From Sorex araneus (taxonomy: Eukaryota; Chordata; Mammalia; Eulipotyphla; Soricidae): 64,000 bases of DNA. How positions within the stretch are numbered: the stretch's first letter is position 1; each line of letters begins with the position of its first letter. The notes beneath the pieces are model-generated. The model was given only the letters and a program-made list of their open reading frames with translations. It did not search any database and had not been told where the DNA came from. Position numbers and translations under genes: made by a program. Of this stretch, positions 35,051 through 46,050 are shown piece by piece. Location: assembly GCF_027595985.1 (NCBI RefSeq), contig NC_073303.1, positions 328,723,679-328,787,678 on the forward strand. Reading direction: 5' to 3'.

Positions 35051-35899
35051 CACCCCCGTCTTTGGTACTTAGCTGAGAAGGGTCCTAGATATATGACATG
35101 CAAATGGCTATAATGATTAACACTGACTTGATTGTCTCATGGTGTGGAACATTTATCTGCCATGGTGAGATCTAATTCTGTATCATCAACTTCTTGTTTT
35201 AATGCGGTGGTAATACTTTAGAATCTCTAGTACTCACTTTGCCATATAACAGGTCAAATTAGAGCAGCTTGGCTGTAACATAAAAATAGATGAATAAATT
35301 CAGAGCATTTTTATTAAAGATCCTCAATTTCCCCAAAGTTAGACAACTATCTTTTATGATCACTGATTTACATATTCAGGTTTGGCAGAAAAGATGATCT
35401 TCATATTACGAAGCTCTTTGGTAATGAGACCCAGTCATTGGCACCACAGGGTCACTTTCCTCATTGCAGATGCAATGCAGACCTTGGGACACTCAGACGT
35501 CAACATTCAGAAGAATGGAGTTGCTAGACCAAGTTTATTCCAAATATCAGCATTTCTGCACAGTTCAGGGTCCTGAGAATAGTTCAGTGGCAGAGTCTAC
35601 CTTAAAAGTGTGACCCAGAAAACAAAATAACAATAAAATGTCAAAAATGACAAAATTTTTTTTATGATAAGGGAATATGCAGTTCAAACCCGTGAATATC
35701 CCAGAGAATCTTAAAGCAATGGAGGACAGTATAGATTTTCATGGCTGAAGTTGATTGAATAAGCCAAGGCACACTTGATTCTCACCTACCCGTTTTACTT
35801 TTTAGTTATCTTCTATCCTTTGCTCACAACATGGGCCATCAACTCAATTTCAAGCTGAGAATTGCCAGAAGTCAAGGTCACCTATACATGTTCCCCAAA
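35051..35899. other. Intervening sequence, no gene seen
   Basis: Nothing nameable was found. Confidence 0.5.
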
Positions 35900-36080
35900 G
35901 ATGGGGTTGGAGTGGTAGCACAATAGGTAGGGTGCTTGCCTCACATGCAGCTGACCTGCATTCTACCCCTGACCTCCCCTCTGGTACTGCAAAACCTGCT
36001 AGGAGTGATCCCTGAGTACACAGCCACGAGTAAGTTCTGAGCATTGTTAGGTGAGACTCAAAATTTACACCAAAAAAAAG
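35900..36080 (+). mobile_element. SINE-B copy
   Basis: GGGGTTGGAGTGGTAGCACA, GGTAGGGTGCTTGCCTCACA and CTAGGAGTGATCCCTGAGTA follow the family order, and the tail is CACCAAAAAAAAG. Confidence 0.87.
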
Positions 36081-36659
36081 TTTCCCAGAGAATAATTGGC
36101 ACCAATCCAAAATTACTCTATTGCTTTTTGAGGATCAGGAGAAAGCTGAGGTGGATCTCTAAAAATTTGCTTATGTGATGCTGAAAGATTGACAAGATTC
36201 AAAATCCAGAACTGGCAAGTTCACTAAAACCGGGGGATTCCCTCCACATCACATCTTTGCTTCTTACATAACTAAGGCCTTATCCAATTTTATCTCCAAC
36301 CTTCACCCAAGGTGGACCTAACCCATCTGCTTGTTGCTCTGTCCCCATTTATTCTTCACTTCCTCTGTCCGTGGCTCGCTTGACATGCTCTCTCTAACAC
36401 GGGGACACAGTCTCTGCTCCATTTGGTTAATTAATCTCCGACTGTGTCTGTGGCTCACCTTGGTTTCAAGATTATGAAAACTCCAAAATTTTCCCTTCTT
36501 TGTTTTCCTGCATCTTCCTACTTTACACTGAAAAATGAAACCCCTTTTAAATCCAGTTTATTAAAATACTCTAACTCATAATCTATATCTTAGATATTTC
36601 TAATTTTAGAATCATAAGCAGATGATTTTTTAAATTTTTTAAAGTTTTATATTTTATAT
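36081..36659. other. Intervening sequence, no gene seen
   Basis: A slightly more GC-rich, pyrimidine-biased stretch (36300-36500) without recognisable family or frame. Confidence 0.5.
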
Positions 36660-36660
36660 T

Positions 36661-36909
36661 TGGGCTGGAGCTATAGCACAGCGGTTGGGCTTTCACCTTT
36701 CATGCGGCCAACCTGTGTTCGATTCCTCCACCCCTCTCGGAGAGCCTGGCAAGCTACTGAGAGTATGGAGCCCACACAGCAGAGCCTGGCAAGCTACCCG
36801 TGCATATTAGATATGCCAAAAACAGTAACAATAAGTCTCTCAATGAGAGACGTTACTGGTGCCCGCTCGAACAAATCAATGAGCAACAGGATGACAGTGA
36901 CAGTGACAT
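36661..36909 (+). mobile_element. SINE-A copy, complete, intact tail
   Basis: GGGCTGGAGCTATAGCACAG opens the head. The B box is GTGTTCGATTCC, and the tail closes with GATGACAGTGACAGTGAC. Both flanks carry TTTTATATTTTATATT-like AT sequence that could be target-site duplications, but low complexity makes this ambiguous. Confidence 0.95.
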
Positions 36910-36949
36910 TTTATATTTATATTTTATATTTTATATATATTTTTAAATG

Positions 36950-37125
36950 AGGCCCCCATAACCATGCCACTGGACTCCACATTAGGGGTGCTCCAGAGGG
37001 GGATAGGTGAGAGCCCTCCCTGCCCCATGGGACTCAGCCCCAGCAGCTGACCTCCACTACTCAATGGCTGCCATGCTCCAGGCTGCTTTCCACACACTTG
37101 GGCCAAGCCTCACACTTCAGTGAAT
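36950..37125 (+). mobile_element. D body of a composite element, diverged
   Basis: GGGGGATAGGTGAGAGCCCT, then GCTTTCCACACACTTGGGC and CAAGCCTCACACTTCAGTGA align in order with the D body at 21.8-21.97 kb (CCTCTCCACACATTTGGAC, GAGCCTCACTCATGAAGG). Divergence is higher than between the other two D copies. Confidence 0.6.
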
Positions 37126-37154
37126 ATATTCCTGGATACATCATCATGAAGGGA

Positions 37155-37232
37155 TCTATCTATCTATCTATCTATCCATCTATCTATCTATCTATCTACC
37201 TAATCTATCTATCTAATCTATCTAATCTATCT
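37155..37232. repeat. (ATCT)n microsatellite
   Basis: About 75 bases of TATCTATCTATC with TAATC interruptions. It separates the D body from the SINE-C part of this composite. Confidence 0.95.
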
Positions 37233-37510
37233 ATCCTCTTGGAGAGCCTCTTGGAGAGCCCAGCAAGCTACCGAGAGTATCCTGCCCACACGGAAGAGCC
37301 TGGCAAGCTCTCCGTGGCATATTCAATATGCCAAATACAGTAAAAAGTAACTCGTTTCATCCCTGACCCTGAAAAGAGCCTCCAACTTTTGGGGAAAAAA
37401 TGAGTACGGAAAGGCTGCTAAAATCTCAGGGCTGGGATGAGTGGAGACGAATGGTGCCCGCTTGAGTAAATCAATGAACTACAGGCTGACAGTGATACAG
37501 TGAAGCAGAT
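37233..37510 (+). mobile_element. SINE-C copy joined to D, headless
   Basis: CTTGGAGAGCC occurs twice at the left, then AAGCTACCGAGAGTATCCTG, ATTCAATATGCCAAATACAG, the C insert CCCTGACCCTGAAAAGAGCC and AAATCTCAGGGCTGGGATGA, and the tail TGACAGTGATACAGTGA. Confidence 0.9.
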
Positions 37511-37714
37511 AATCTTCACTACCAAATACATTTTATATGCTTCTATATTTTTGAGACAATGATAGTGAACTTTTATTAAATAGCCAGCTTCTGTTCTCAA
37601 TATTTTTTTACCAATTTAAATAAAAAATATTGAGTATATGAGGACAGAAACTGAGTCAGAAGTTGAGTGACTTGACTGACGGATCATTATTTGTTGTTGG
37701 TGGTGGGGAGGCAG

Positions 37715-37872
37715 TTTGGGCCACACCTGATTATGCTCAGGACTTACTCCTCATTCTTCGCTCAGGAATCACCCCTGGAGGTGCTTGGGGGAAGCATATT
37801 TGCTGCTAGAAATTGACCTGAGCTTACCCCAGATTGGCACGGCAAGTGTGTTACCTGCTGTACTGTGCTCAG
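37715..37872 (-). mobile_element. SINE-B copy, reverse orientation, old
   Basis: GGGCCACACCTGATTATGCT, GGAATCACCCCTGGAGGTGC and TGCTAGAAATTGACCTGAGC mark it. The head complement is shortened (CTGCTGTACTGTGCTCAG). Confidence 0.8.
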
Positions 37873-38107
37873 AGAAAGCACAAGGAAAAGGTATGGAGAA
37901 GACAGGTTTCATTTCCATCTAAACATATTTTTAAATGGACTGTATTTACTCTTACTGCCTTTCCTTTCCTTTCATTGTTGATGTCACTGTGAAGGGGGTT
38001 GATACACATCCCTGGCTGTGAGACTCACAAATGTCCCAATTGTAGTGTTCACCAGTAGCCATGTTCCTGGCCAGAGCATTTATGCATTTTTTAGATGAGG
38101 TGCTTGG

Positions 38108-38165
38108 GGTTGATGGGCCGGAGCAGGTGGTGATGCTACTGATGCTGCCTCAGTTTCTCCATGCC
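38108..38165 (+). repeat. 58 bp direct repeat, copy 1
   Basis: Runs from GGTTGATGGGCCGGAGCAGG to CAGTTTCTCCATGCC and matches 39266-39323 with one difference seen. The two copies are 1158 bp apart, with SINE copies between them. Confidence 0.92.
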
Positions 38166-38215
38166 AGAGATTACACTTTCTTATTGTACCCGCACAAACT
38201 AGACTGTGCTGCAGG

Positions 38216-38380
38216 TGGAAATTGTGGTGCTGGTGATTACAGGTAATGGAGCTGCCAGCCTCAAAGACCAGAGCTACTTGGATCACCTTGGGCACATGTA
38301 CTAACACTGGGGATTGAACTGGGAATCTTAGTCTTGCATGGCTGGTTTTCTAAGTCACTGAGCTATTTCTCTGGACACAG
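38216..38380 (-). mobile_element. Old SINE-B-like copy, reverse orientation
   Basis: ACTGGGGATTGAACTGGGAA (B-box complement) and ACTGAGCTATTTCTCTGGAC (head complement) are clear. The 5' side on the plus strand is heavily diverged. Confidence 0.65.
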
Positions 38381-38704
38381 CTGCATTTTTAATAACACCT
38401 AGTCTTGAGACGGGGGGCAGGCCTGGCAGTGTGAACGTGGTAGACATGTCCTCTGACACTTTGCCTGGCTCTTCTCAGCTCCCAAATGAAATCTAATCCC
38501 AACCATGTTTTCTTTTCTAGAACTCTGTAAACTGTTAGAAAAATACTTGGAGCAGGGAGTATAGCGGATAGAAATTTTGGGGTTTCCTAACTTAGAGGCA
38601 TTTTTTGTGCTATGTGATGAGGTAAGAATGGATGTGTAAGAAGGAAAGCTAGGCAGTGTTCTTAAAGCTGGGCTGTACTTGGACTTTGGAATTCATCTCT
38701 GTTG

Positions 38705-38853
38705 TTGGATTGGGGTCACACACATTGGTGTTCAGGGCTTCCTCCCGGCTCAGTTTTTATTTCAGGTGATCTCTGGGAGACCATATGAAGTGCTGGGGAT
38801 TGAACCTGGGTCTGCTCTGTGCAAGGTAAGTGCCCAACCTCCTGTCCTATCAC
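38705..38853 (-). mobile_element. SINE-B copy, reverse orientation
   Basis: TGGGGTCACACACATTGGTG and GCTGGGGATTGAACCTGGGT are present, and CTGTCCTATCACTCT ends it. It directly abuts the next SINE-C copy. Confidence 0.87.
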
Positions 38854-39108
38854 TCTGTATCACTGTCGTCCGGTTGTTCATCGATTTGCTCAAGCGGACG
38901 CCAGTAACATCTCCATCCATTCCTGTCGCATGCAAGAGTAGCCTGATGGTGTATCGGGGGCTCTTTCAGGGTTAGGGGAATCAGGACCATTGTTGTTACT
39001 ATTTTTGGCATATGGAATATGCCACGGGTAGCTTGCCAGGCTCTGCCGTGTGGGCAGGATACCCATGGTAGCTTGTCGGGCTCTCCGAGAGGGATGGAGG
39101 CTTTGGGG
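38854..39108 (-). mobile_element. SINE-C copy, reverse orientation
   Basis: TCACTGTCGTCCGGTTGTTC opens the tail complement. GGGGCTCTTTCAGGGTTAGG is the C-insert complement, then CATATGGAATATGCCACGGG and CTCTCCGAGAGGGATGGAGG. It ends before the tRNA-like head, so it is 5'-truncated. Confidence 0.9.
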
Positions 39109-39340
39109 GCAGCCTCTAATTACCTTTACAGGTGCTCCCAGTCTACTGAATGTATGCTTTCGGTCAACTGGCATGTTGTAATAACCTGCACACTGACAAA
39201 CATGCACCTTCCTGCGTCTCTGGGCAGCACCTGAGACATCTGTGGCCTCAGGTTGATCTCGTTGAGGTTGATGGGCCGGAGCAGGTGGTGATGCTACTGA
39301 TGCCGCCTCAGTTTCTCCATGCCCCTCTGACACCATTCTA
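39109..39340 (-). other. Segment with 58 bp direct repeat copy 2 and a codon-like minus frame
   Basis: 39266-39323 repeats 38108-38165. On the minus strand from about 39292 the repeat and its neighbour read without stops as LLRPINLNEINLRPQMSQ and onward, with synonymous-looking C/G third positions. It may derive from an unidentified retrocopied exon or a repeat. I cannot name a source. Confidence 0.35.
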
Positions 39341-40512
39341 TCCTAATCTTGCAAAACAACAGGTGATGTTCCTCAGGAATCACACATAGTTACAGCAGAG
39401 ATCACACGTAGAGTTCCATGCCTGGCATGATGAGCCACGTGCTGTCTAAGGCGAGATGGTGAGCCGGGTTCGGGAGAATTCGAGGGGTTCGGGTGGCATC
39501 AGTGCCATATTGCCTCCATCCTCTTGGAATTTATCTGATCTCAGGAATTTGCCATGCTTGGAATTTTCATAAAGGCTTCTGTAAATCCACTTTATCTCAT
39601 GTCATTGCAGAAGTGCTGTATATTTGTTGTGAAAATTAGTATGGGGGACAATGTTGCTGTACCAATAATTACATAAAATGAACCTGAACAGTACATGGAT
39701 TTTAATGCTGATTCTCGAGATAAGCTGGTTTAATTAAAGATTGAGATAAAGTAGTAGAAAGCTTTCTAGGCGATTCTGAATAAAACTTTTTATACTTTCA
39801 AGCATGGAAATGCTGCACTGGTTTTTTATCATCTTTAATTTCACTTTAGAGAGCGCATGTTAGAGCAAATGTTTTTTTTTTCATTGAGTTGCATCAGCAC
39901 TGCTCTTATACTAATCAGCTGTAACTTGAGCACTTGGTTGGAAAGCAAATAGGACAAAGGAATAGCCAGGCCAAAAAAGATTGTTGGTTACTTTGGAATG
40001 ATAGTCTTTTATCTCTTGAACACTTGGGGCTTAGTTTTCATCCACCCAATTTTCTCATTTCAAGGAAGTAATCACATACATGCCTAAATTTCTGCCTTTT
40101 TAAATCCCTCCCACAGATTACCTGGGGATTTGGGGATGACATCTAGTATTTTTATTCCCAGTTTCTGCTTTCTCTTATGAAACCCTCAAGTATTCCCTGC
40201 ATGACACAGGTTCTTTGCTGCTCTTGCTTTCCCTGAAGTAGCAGCATTTGTCCTTATCACCTCCAATCTTATCAATTGAAAAAATTTGAGATACAACAGA
40301 CATAGTACTTTCAAGAGAACAATATGACCTTGTAATTGTACATATTGCAAAATAATTACAGCAGTTAGTATCATCACATATTTCCTACTCTATTCTTATG
40401 ATGAGAATATTTAGGATACTATCAGCAACATTAAAATATGCGGTAGAGCATTAGCTATGCTGTCGATAACCTCCACCTGATTTATTTACAATGGATGTTC
40501 TGTAGCTCCTTT
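39341..40512. other. Intervening sequence with a small CpG-bearing patch
   Basis: 39400-39500 carries several CpGs (GAGCCGGGTTCGGGAGAATT, GGGGTTCGGGTGGC) in otherwise CpG-poor sequence. No family was recognised. The remainder is AT-rich with no gene seen. Confidence 0.45.
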
Positions 40513-40527
40513 CACCTACTCCTTTTT
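40513..40527. repeat. Target-site duplication, left, of the 2.4 kb L1
   Basis: CACCTACTCCTTTTT at 40513-40527 recurs as CACCTACTCCTTTTT at 42948-42962, exactly flanking the L1. Confidence 0.92.
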
Positions 40528-42947
40528 AAAAAAAAATTATTTATTTTTTAATTCGTGAGTCACAGTGAGGGTACAGCTACAGATTCACACATTTTCATGC
40601 TTGTTTTTCCCTCATGGAATGTTTGAGAGCCCATCCCTCCACCAGTGTCCATTTTCCACCACCAGTGAACCCAGTATCCCTCCCACCCACCAATCCCATG
40701 CCCCCCTCCCCACCTCGCCTCTGTGGCAGGGCATTCCAGTTTGTTCTCTCTCTCTCCTTTTGGGTGTTGTGGTTTGCAGTAGGGGTATTGAGTGGCCATC
40801 ATGTTCAGTCTCTAGTCTACTTTCAGCACGCATCTCCCTCCCCATGCGGGATCTCCAGTCACATTTTACTTGGTCTGGGATGACTTTCCCCCAGCATGTG
40901 AGGCCAGCCTCCAAGCTATGGAGCCAATCTCCTGGTATTTTATACTACTATTATTGGGTAGTAGTCTCTTACTCTGTTATTTTATATTCCAAAGATGAGT
41001 GCAATCTTTCTATGTCTGCCCTCTCTTTCTGGCTCATTTCACTTAGCATAATACTTTCCATGTTGATTCACTTCTATGCAAAATTCATGACTTCATCTTT
41101 TCTAACAGCTGCATAGTATTCCATTGTATAGATGTACCAAAGTTTCTTTAACCAGTCATCTGTTCTCGGGCACTCGCGTTTTTTCTAGATTCTGGCTATT
41201 GTAAACAGTGCCACAATGAACATATAAGTGCAGATGTCATTTCTACTATACTTTTTTGTTTCTCCGGGATATATTCCCAGAAGTGGTATTGCTGGATCAA
41301 ATGGAAGCTCAATTTCTAATTTTTTGAGAAATGTCCATATTGCTTTCCAAAGGGGCTGGGCCAGTCGGCATTCCCACCAGCAGTGTAGAAGGGTCCCTTT
41401 CTCCCCACATCCTCTCCAACTGCGGTTGCTTTTGTTCTTTTGGATGTGTGCCATTCTCTGTGGTGTGAGGTGGTATTTCATGGTTGTTTTGATCTGCATC
41501 TCCCTGATGATTAGTGATGCAGAGCTTTTATTCATGTACCTTTTAGCCATTCATATCTCTTTCTTGGAAAAGTTTCTGTTCATTTCTTCAGCCCATTTTC
41601 TGATGGGGTTGGATGTTTTCTTCTTGTAGAGTTCAACGAGTACTTTATATACCCTTGATATCAATCCCTTATCATATGAGTATTGGGTGAATATCCTTTC
41701 CCATTCTGTAGATTGCCTTTGTATTCTAGTCACTGTGTATTTTGCGGTGCAGAAGCTTCTTAGTTTAATATAGTCCCATGTGTTTATCTCTGTTTCTCCT
41801 TGATTGCTTAGTTCTGTGTCATCTTTGAAGATACCTTTAGCTTCGATATCGTGAAGGGTTTTGCCAACCTTGTCCTCGATATACCTATGGATTGTGGTCT
41901 GATGTTGAGATCTTTAATCCATTTTGATCTGACTTTTGTGCATGGTGTCAAGTCGAGGTTTAAGCCCATTCTTTTGCATGCGGTTGTCCAGTTGTGCCAG
42001 CACCATTTGTTGAAGAGGCTTTCCTTGCTCCACTTCACATTTCTTGTCCCCTTATCAGAGATTAGATGATCATACATTTGGGGTTATATGTAGGGATATT
42101 CCACTCTGTTCTATTGGTCTGCGGCTCTGCCTTTTTTCCAGTACCATGCTGTTTGAGGTTTGGGGAGGGCGATGCCTCCCATCATCTTTTTCCCAAAAAT
42201 TGTTTTAGTTACCCATGGGCGTTTATTGTTCCATATGAATTTCAGGATTGCTTGATCCATTTCTTTGAAGAATGTCATGGGTATCCTTATAGGGATCGCA
42301 TTGAATCTGTTTAATGCTTTGGGGAGTATTGCCATTTTGACAATGTTGATTCTTCCTGTCCATGAGCAGGGGATATGTTTCCATTTCTTCATGTCCTCTT
42401 TTATTTCATGGAGTAGCATTTTATAGTTTTCTTTGTTGAGGTCCTATACTTCTTTAGTTAAGCTGATTCTGAGGTATTTGATTTTCTGAGGCATGATTGT
42501 GAATGGGATTGCTTTTTTCATGTCCCTTTTCTCTGTCTCATTGTTTGCATATAGGAAGGCCATGGTTTTTTCGGTATTGATTTTATAGCCTGCGACTTTA
42601 CTGTACAGGTCAGTTGTTTCTGAACGTTTCTTAGTAGAGCTTTTAGGCTTCTCTAGATATAGTATCATATCATCTGCAAATAGTGAGAGTTTCATTTCTT
42701 CCTTTCCTATCTGAATGCCCTTTATATCTTTTACTTGCCTAATGGCTATTGCTAGTACTTCCAGTACTATATTGAAGAGAAGTGGTGAGAGTGGGCATCC
42801 TTGTCTTGTCCCCGATCTTAGAGGAAAGGCCCTTAGTTTTTCCCCATTGATGATAATGCTTGCCATATGTTAGTGGTAGATGGCTTTGACTATCTTGAGG
42901 AAAGTCCCTTCTATACCCATTTTGGCAAGAGTTTTCATCATAAACGT
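40528..42947 (-). pseudogene. 5'-truncated LINE-1 with broken ORF2 (reverse transcriptase to 3' end)
   Basis: A retrotransposon remnant read on the minus strand. ORF2 enters in the reverse-transcriptase domain: [12 protein letters not shown], then [13 protein letters not shown], with the catalytic FADD box at 42680-42669. Downstream, [15 protein letters not shown] and IWNNKRPW belong to the region after the RT. The C-terminal segment has [16 protein letters not shown] with its Cys/His set (41409-41368 area), then [13 protein letters not shown]. The endonuclease domain, ORF1 and 5' UTR are missing. In-frame stops interrupt it near 42442, 42110 and 41552, and a frame change occurs between about 41808 and 41733, so no active protein is expected. 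The 3' UTR and A-rich tail run from about 41180 to 40528. A 15 bp target-site duplication frames the copy, which shows ordinary target-primed insertion with 5' truncation. Confidence 0.96.
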
Positions 42948-42962
42948 CACCTACTCCTTTTT
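42948..42962. repeat. Target-site duplication, right, of the 2.4 kb L1
   Basis: Matches 40513-40527. It marks the 5' truncation point of the L1 (minus orientation). Confidence 0.92.
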
Positions 42963-42982
42963 TTTTCTTTAAAAGAAGTTTT

Positions 42983-44060
42983 ATTAAGAGTCTGTAGTTT
43001 ACAGTACTGCTAATAATAGTTTCTGTGCACATAATCCAACACCCAGCCCATCACCAGTGGACCCACCTCCCTTCCACAAGATCTCTTCCTTTCAATCTCT
43101 TTCCCTATTTCTCCCACTTCTCACTCATCCTCTCTCTGCTAACCACCAAATTGTCCTCTGTTTCTGTAAATTTTGGGTTTCCATTTGTTTTCAAATTTAA
43201 CATAAATGCGAGATCATGCGTTATTTTTTATGTCTATTTCATTTAACATATGATCTCAAGGTTGTCACAAATAAGTGTTTATATTTTAGTGACTAATATT
43301 TGTGTGTGTGAGACAGAGAGAAATATTGGTGAGGTGGGGGCACATTTTCTTTATTCTGTCATCTATTGATGACCACTCAGGTTAATTTCATGTATTGTAA
43401 ATAAAACTGCTATTAAAGTGAGGTGTGGCTACCATTTTGAGTTAGTGTTTTCATTTTCTTCAGAAAATCTAGAAGCCTTATTGCCGAATCAGAAGAATAA
43501 TTTGCTTTTTAATTTTTTTAGGGAACGGCCATGATGTTTTACATGACAAATATTATTTTATTTCACACTCCTACCAGTAGTACAGAGAAGTTTGTTTTTC
43601 CACACCTTCATCAGCACTTATGTCTTGTTTTTTCAATAATAGCCAGCCTGACAGGCATAAGATGGGATATAATTAAGATTTTTGCTTGTCCTTTTCTGAT
43701 AATCCAGTGTTGTGGAATATTTTTTCATGTACTCATTTCTGGGGTTGGAGCGATAGCACAGCGGAAAGACGTCTCCCTTTCACGTGGCCAGCTGACCTGT
43801 GTTTGATTCCTCCGCCCCTCTTGGAAAGCCCGGAAAGCTACCAAGAGTATCAAGCCTGCACGGCAGAGCCTGGCAAGCTACCTGTGGTGTATTCGATATG
43901 CCAAAAACAGTAACAATAAGTCTCACAATGAGAGACGTTACTGGTGCTCGCTCGAGCAAATCGATGAGCAATGGAATGACAGTGACAGTGACAGTGATAC
44001 TCGTTTCTGTACTTCTAATTTTACTTGATATATTTCCTCTTTTACGAAGATTTTTTGATC
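42983..44060 (-). mobile_element. Older LINE-1 3' end, reverse orientation, split by a SINE-A
   Basis: CACCCAGCCCATCACCAGTG, CATTTAACATATGATCTCAAG and CACCTTCATCAGCACTTATG follow L1 3'-end order. The L1 text continues after the SINE at 43998. It is clearly older than the 2.4 kb copy that inserted next to it. Confidence 0.8.
43742..43997 (+). mobile_element. SINE-A copy, full length, with target-site duplications
   Basis: GGGTTGGAGCGATAGCACAG opens, AGTCTCACAATGAGAGACGT lies in the tail, and GTGACAGTGACAGTGA closes. TACTCATTTCTG at 43730-43741 and TACTCGTTTCTG at 43998-44009 flank it, one mismatch apart. The head carries a few extra bases before the B box (GTGTTTGATTCC). Confidence 0.96.
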
Positions 44061-44224
44061 AGTATTCTTGAAGTTACCCAGTCACATTTCATTGTTTCAC
44101 ATTATTCAGATCTAATTGACTAGGTAAAGCAAACATAAGAGAAAAAGTAGCAAGTTAATAATATTTAGAATTTACTGAGATCTTCTGTCCCAGAAAGATG
44201 TAGTTTGCTAAGTGTGTTATTAAA

Positions 44225-45053
44225 AAATTTTAATTGCAGTATTAGAGTTTACAGGCTGGAGCGATAGGGATAGGGTACAGCGGATAGGGCATTTGCCTCG
44301 CATGCAGCCAACCTGGGTTCGATTCCTGTGCCCCTCTCAGAGAGCTCAGCAAGCTACCGACAGTATCCTGCCCGCACAGCAGAGCCTGGCAGGTTACCTG
44401 TGGCATATTCGATATGCCAAAAACAGTAACAACAACTCTCACAGTGGAGACGTTACTGGTGCCTGCTCGAGCAAATCGATGAACAACTGGGCAACAGTAT
44501 ACAGTGCTATAGTACTATTCGAGTTTACAGTATTATTGAAGTTATTTTATGGTTACAAAGTACTATGCGAATCCTTCCACCATTACACCATTATCTGTTG
44601 TTTCTTCTTCTCCCCCTCAACTCCCGGTTCTGTTGATCATGTTTTAGGATTTGTTATGATTGTAGATTATCTGGGATTGTCTAATTCCTTTGTTTTTTTA
44701 TACTCTGCTTATGGCATATGAGCGAGATCATCTAGTATTTATCTTTTCCCTTCTAACCACTTCATTCAGGATGGTACTGTCCAGTTCCATTCAGGGAACT
44801 GAATTCCAACAGAACAAATGACAGCATTTTATCTTTTAACAGATCTAACTGGTATTCCATTATGTCTATATATTGCAATTTCTTATCCACCCATCCAGTT
44901 TTGGGCACTTGGGCAATTTCCAGATCTTGTCTATTGTAAATAGTGCTGCAGTAAACATAGGTTTGTGTATGTCTTTTCAGATTCATATTTTTGTGTTCTT
45001 GGGGTGTAATCCCAGAAATACAATCATAAGGGCATGTGGAAGTTCTTTTTGGA
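44225..45053 (-). mobile_element. Older LINE-1 3' end, reverse orientation, split by a SINE-A
   Basis: AAAAATTTTAATTGCAGTAT tail complement, TTACAAAGTACTATGCGAAT, CACTTCATTCAGGATGGTAC and GTAAATAGTGCTGCAGTAAAC follow the L1 order. Interrupted at 44255-44513. Confidence 0.8.
44255..44513 (+). mobile_element. SINE-A copy with short head duplication
   Basis: GGCTGGAGCGATAGGGATAG shows a small repeat of GATAGGG in the head. The B box GGGTTCGATTCC is intact, and ATTCGATATGCCAAAAACAG and the tail follow. ATTAGAGTTTACAG before and ATTCGAGTTTACAG after are probable target-site duplications. Confidence 0.95.
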
Positions 45054-45064
45054 ATTCACTTTAT

Positions 45065-45338
45065 ATCCTTCCTGAATAAGAAGTTTTTAAATTTTTTTAT
45101 TTTATGTGGGGTAACATGGATAACAGCAGTTTTCATATCATTGTTTTATACTTGATGGTGCTGGTTCACTGCACAAACCTCCAGAGTGTCAGTAACTCTC
45201 CACCACTGTTCAGAGTCCACTTCTCCCCCAAACTGACCCTGGTTTCTGCAGCCTCAGTTCACTGCTCTGTTGGCAGTATTTTAGGATTTGTTCCCAAACC
45301 CTAAGGGGACTCTGTAATCCAAAAACAGAACTCTAGTT
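45065..45338 (-). mobile_element. Possible older LINE-1 3' fragment, reverse orientation
   Basis: AAATTTTTTTATTTTATGTG and CAAACCTCCAGAGTGTCAGT resemble an L1 tail region, but the family is uncertain. Confidence 0.45.
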
Positions 45339-45339
45339 A

Positions 45340-45800
45340 TTTAAAATTTTTAAATCTTTATTGACATACTGTGCTTTATAAGACCATTGATGATGGTTTT
45401 ATGTGTACATAATTTCAACATCACACCCATCAGAGAACACACCAGGGAATTGACTTCCCTCCCCGACTTCCAAGATTTCTTCTTACAACTCCCACGCTTG
45501 CTAACTCAGTTCTGAGGGTCAACTCTCTCATTCTGTTAACTTTGGACTTTTGTTATATATCTGTAAGTCCTACATATAAGAGAGATCATGTTGTCTCCCT
45601 CTTTTTCTTTCTCATTGACTTCACTCAGCATGATATCCTCTAGTTCCACCATGTCAGAAAATTGCATTTTTATCCTTTCTTAGGGCTTCATAGTATTTGA
45701 TCATGCAATTTTACCATGATGTCCTGTTCCATACATCCGTAGTTTGTTGCTTGAGTTATTTTTATATCTTGGAGATTGTATTTAAGTACCAGGGCAATTA
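45340..45800 (-). mobile_element. Older LINE-1 3' end, reverse orientation
   Basis: AATCTTTATTGACATACTGT tail complement, CACACCCATCAGAGAACACA, TTCACTCAGCATGATATCCT and TCATAGTATTTGATCATGC are in L1 order. Confidence 0.8.
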
Positions 45801-45899
45801 TTTTTAAATAAATTATTTTTTCCTGCTCTAGAATAATGGGTAGCAAATAGAATGAGAATGAAGGAGAGACAATTTTAGCATATAAAACATTATTTGTTG

Positions 45900-46050
45900 T
45901 TCTGTTTTTTGTCTTTGGACCACACTAAGCACTGCTCAGGGCATACTCCTTACTCAAAAAATCATAATTGGCAGGACAGGAGATCTACAGGCTGTATAAT
46001 CCCTCCCAGGCTATACTATCTCTCTATCCCATTCTCTCTCTCCAGCCCTA
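45900..46050 (-). mobile_element. SINE-B copy, reverse orientation, degraded
   Basis: TTGGACCACACTAAGCACTG and GCTCAGGGCATACTCCTTAC are present, and it ends in CTCTCTCTCCAGCCCT. The B-box area is lost. Confidence 0.75.

Noticed and set aside
37155..37232. CRISPR-like regular repeat
   Set aside because: It is a 4 bp microsatellite in a mammalian genome, with no spacers.
38890..39336. 148-codon minus-strand frame
   Set aside because: It runs through a SINE-C copy and unique sequence. Only the small codon-like part near 39290 is noted as an observation.
40565..41116. 183-codon plus-strand frame
   Set aside because: It is the antisense of an L1 3' UTR and ORF2 end. The true coding direction is minus.
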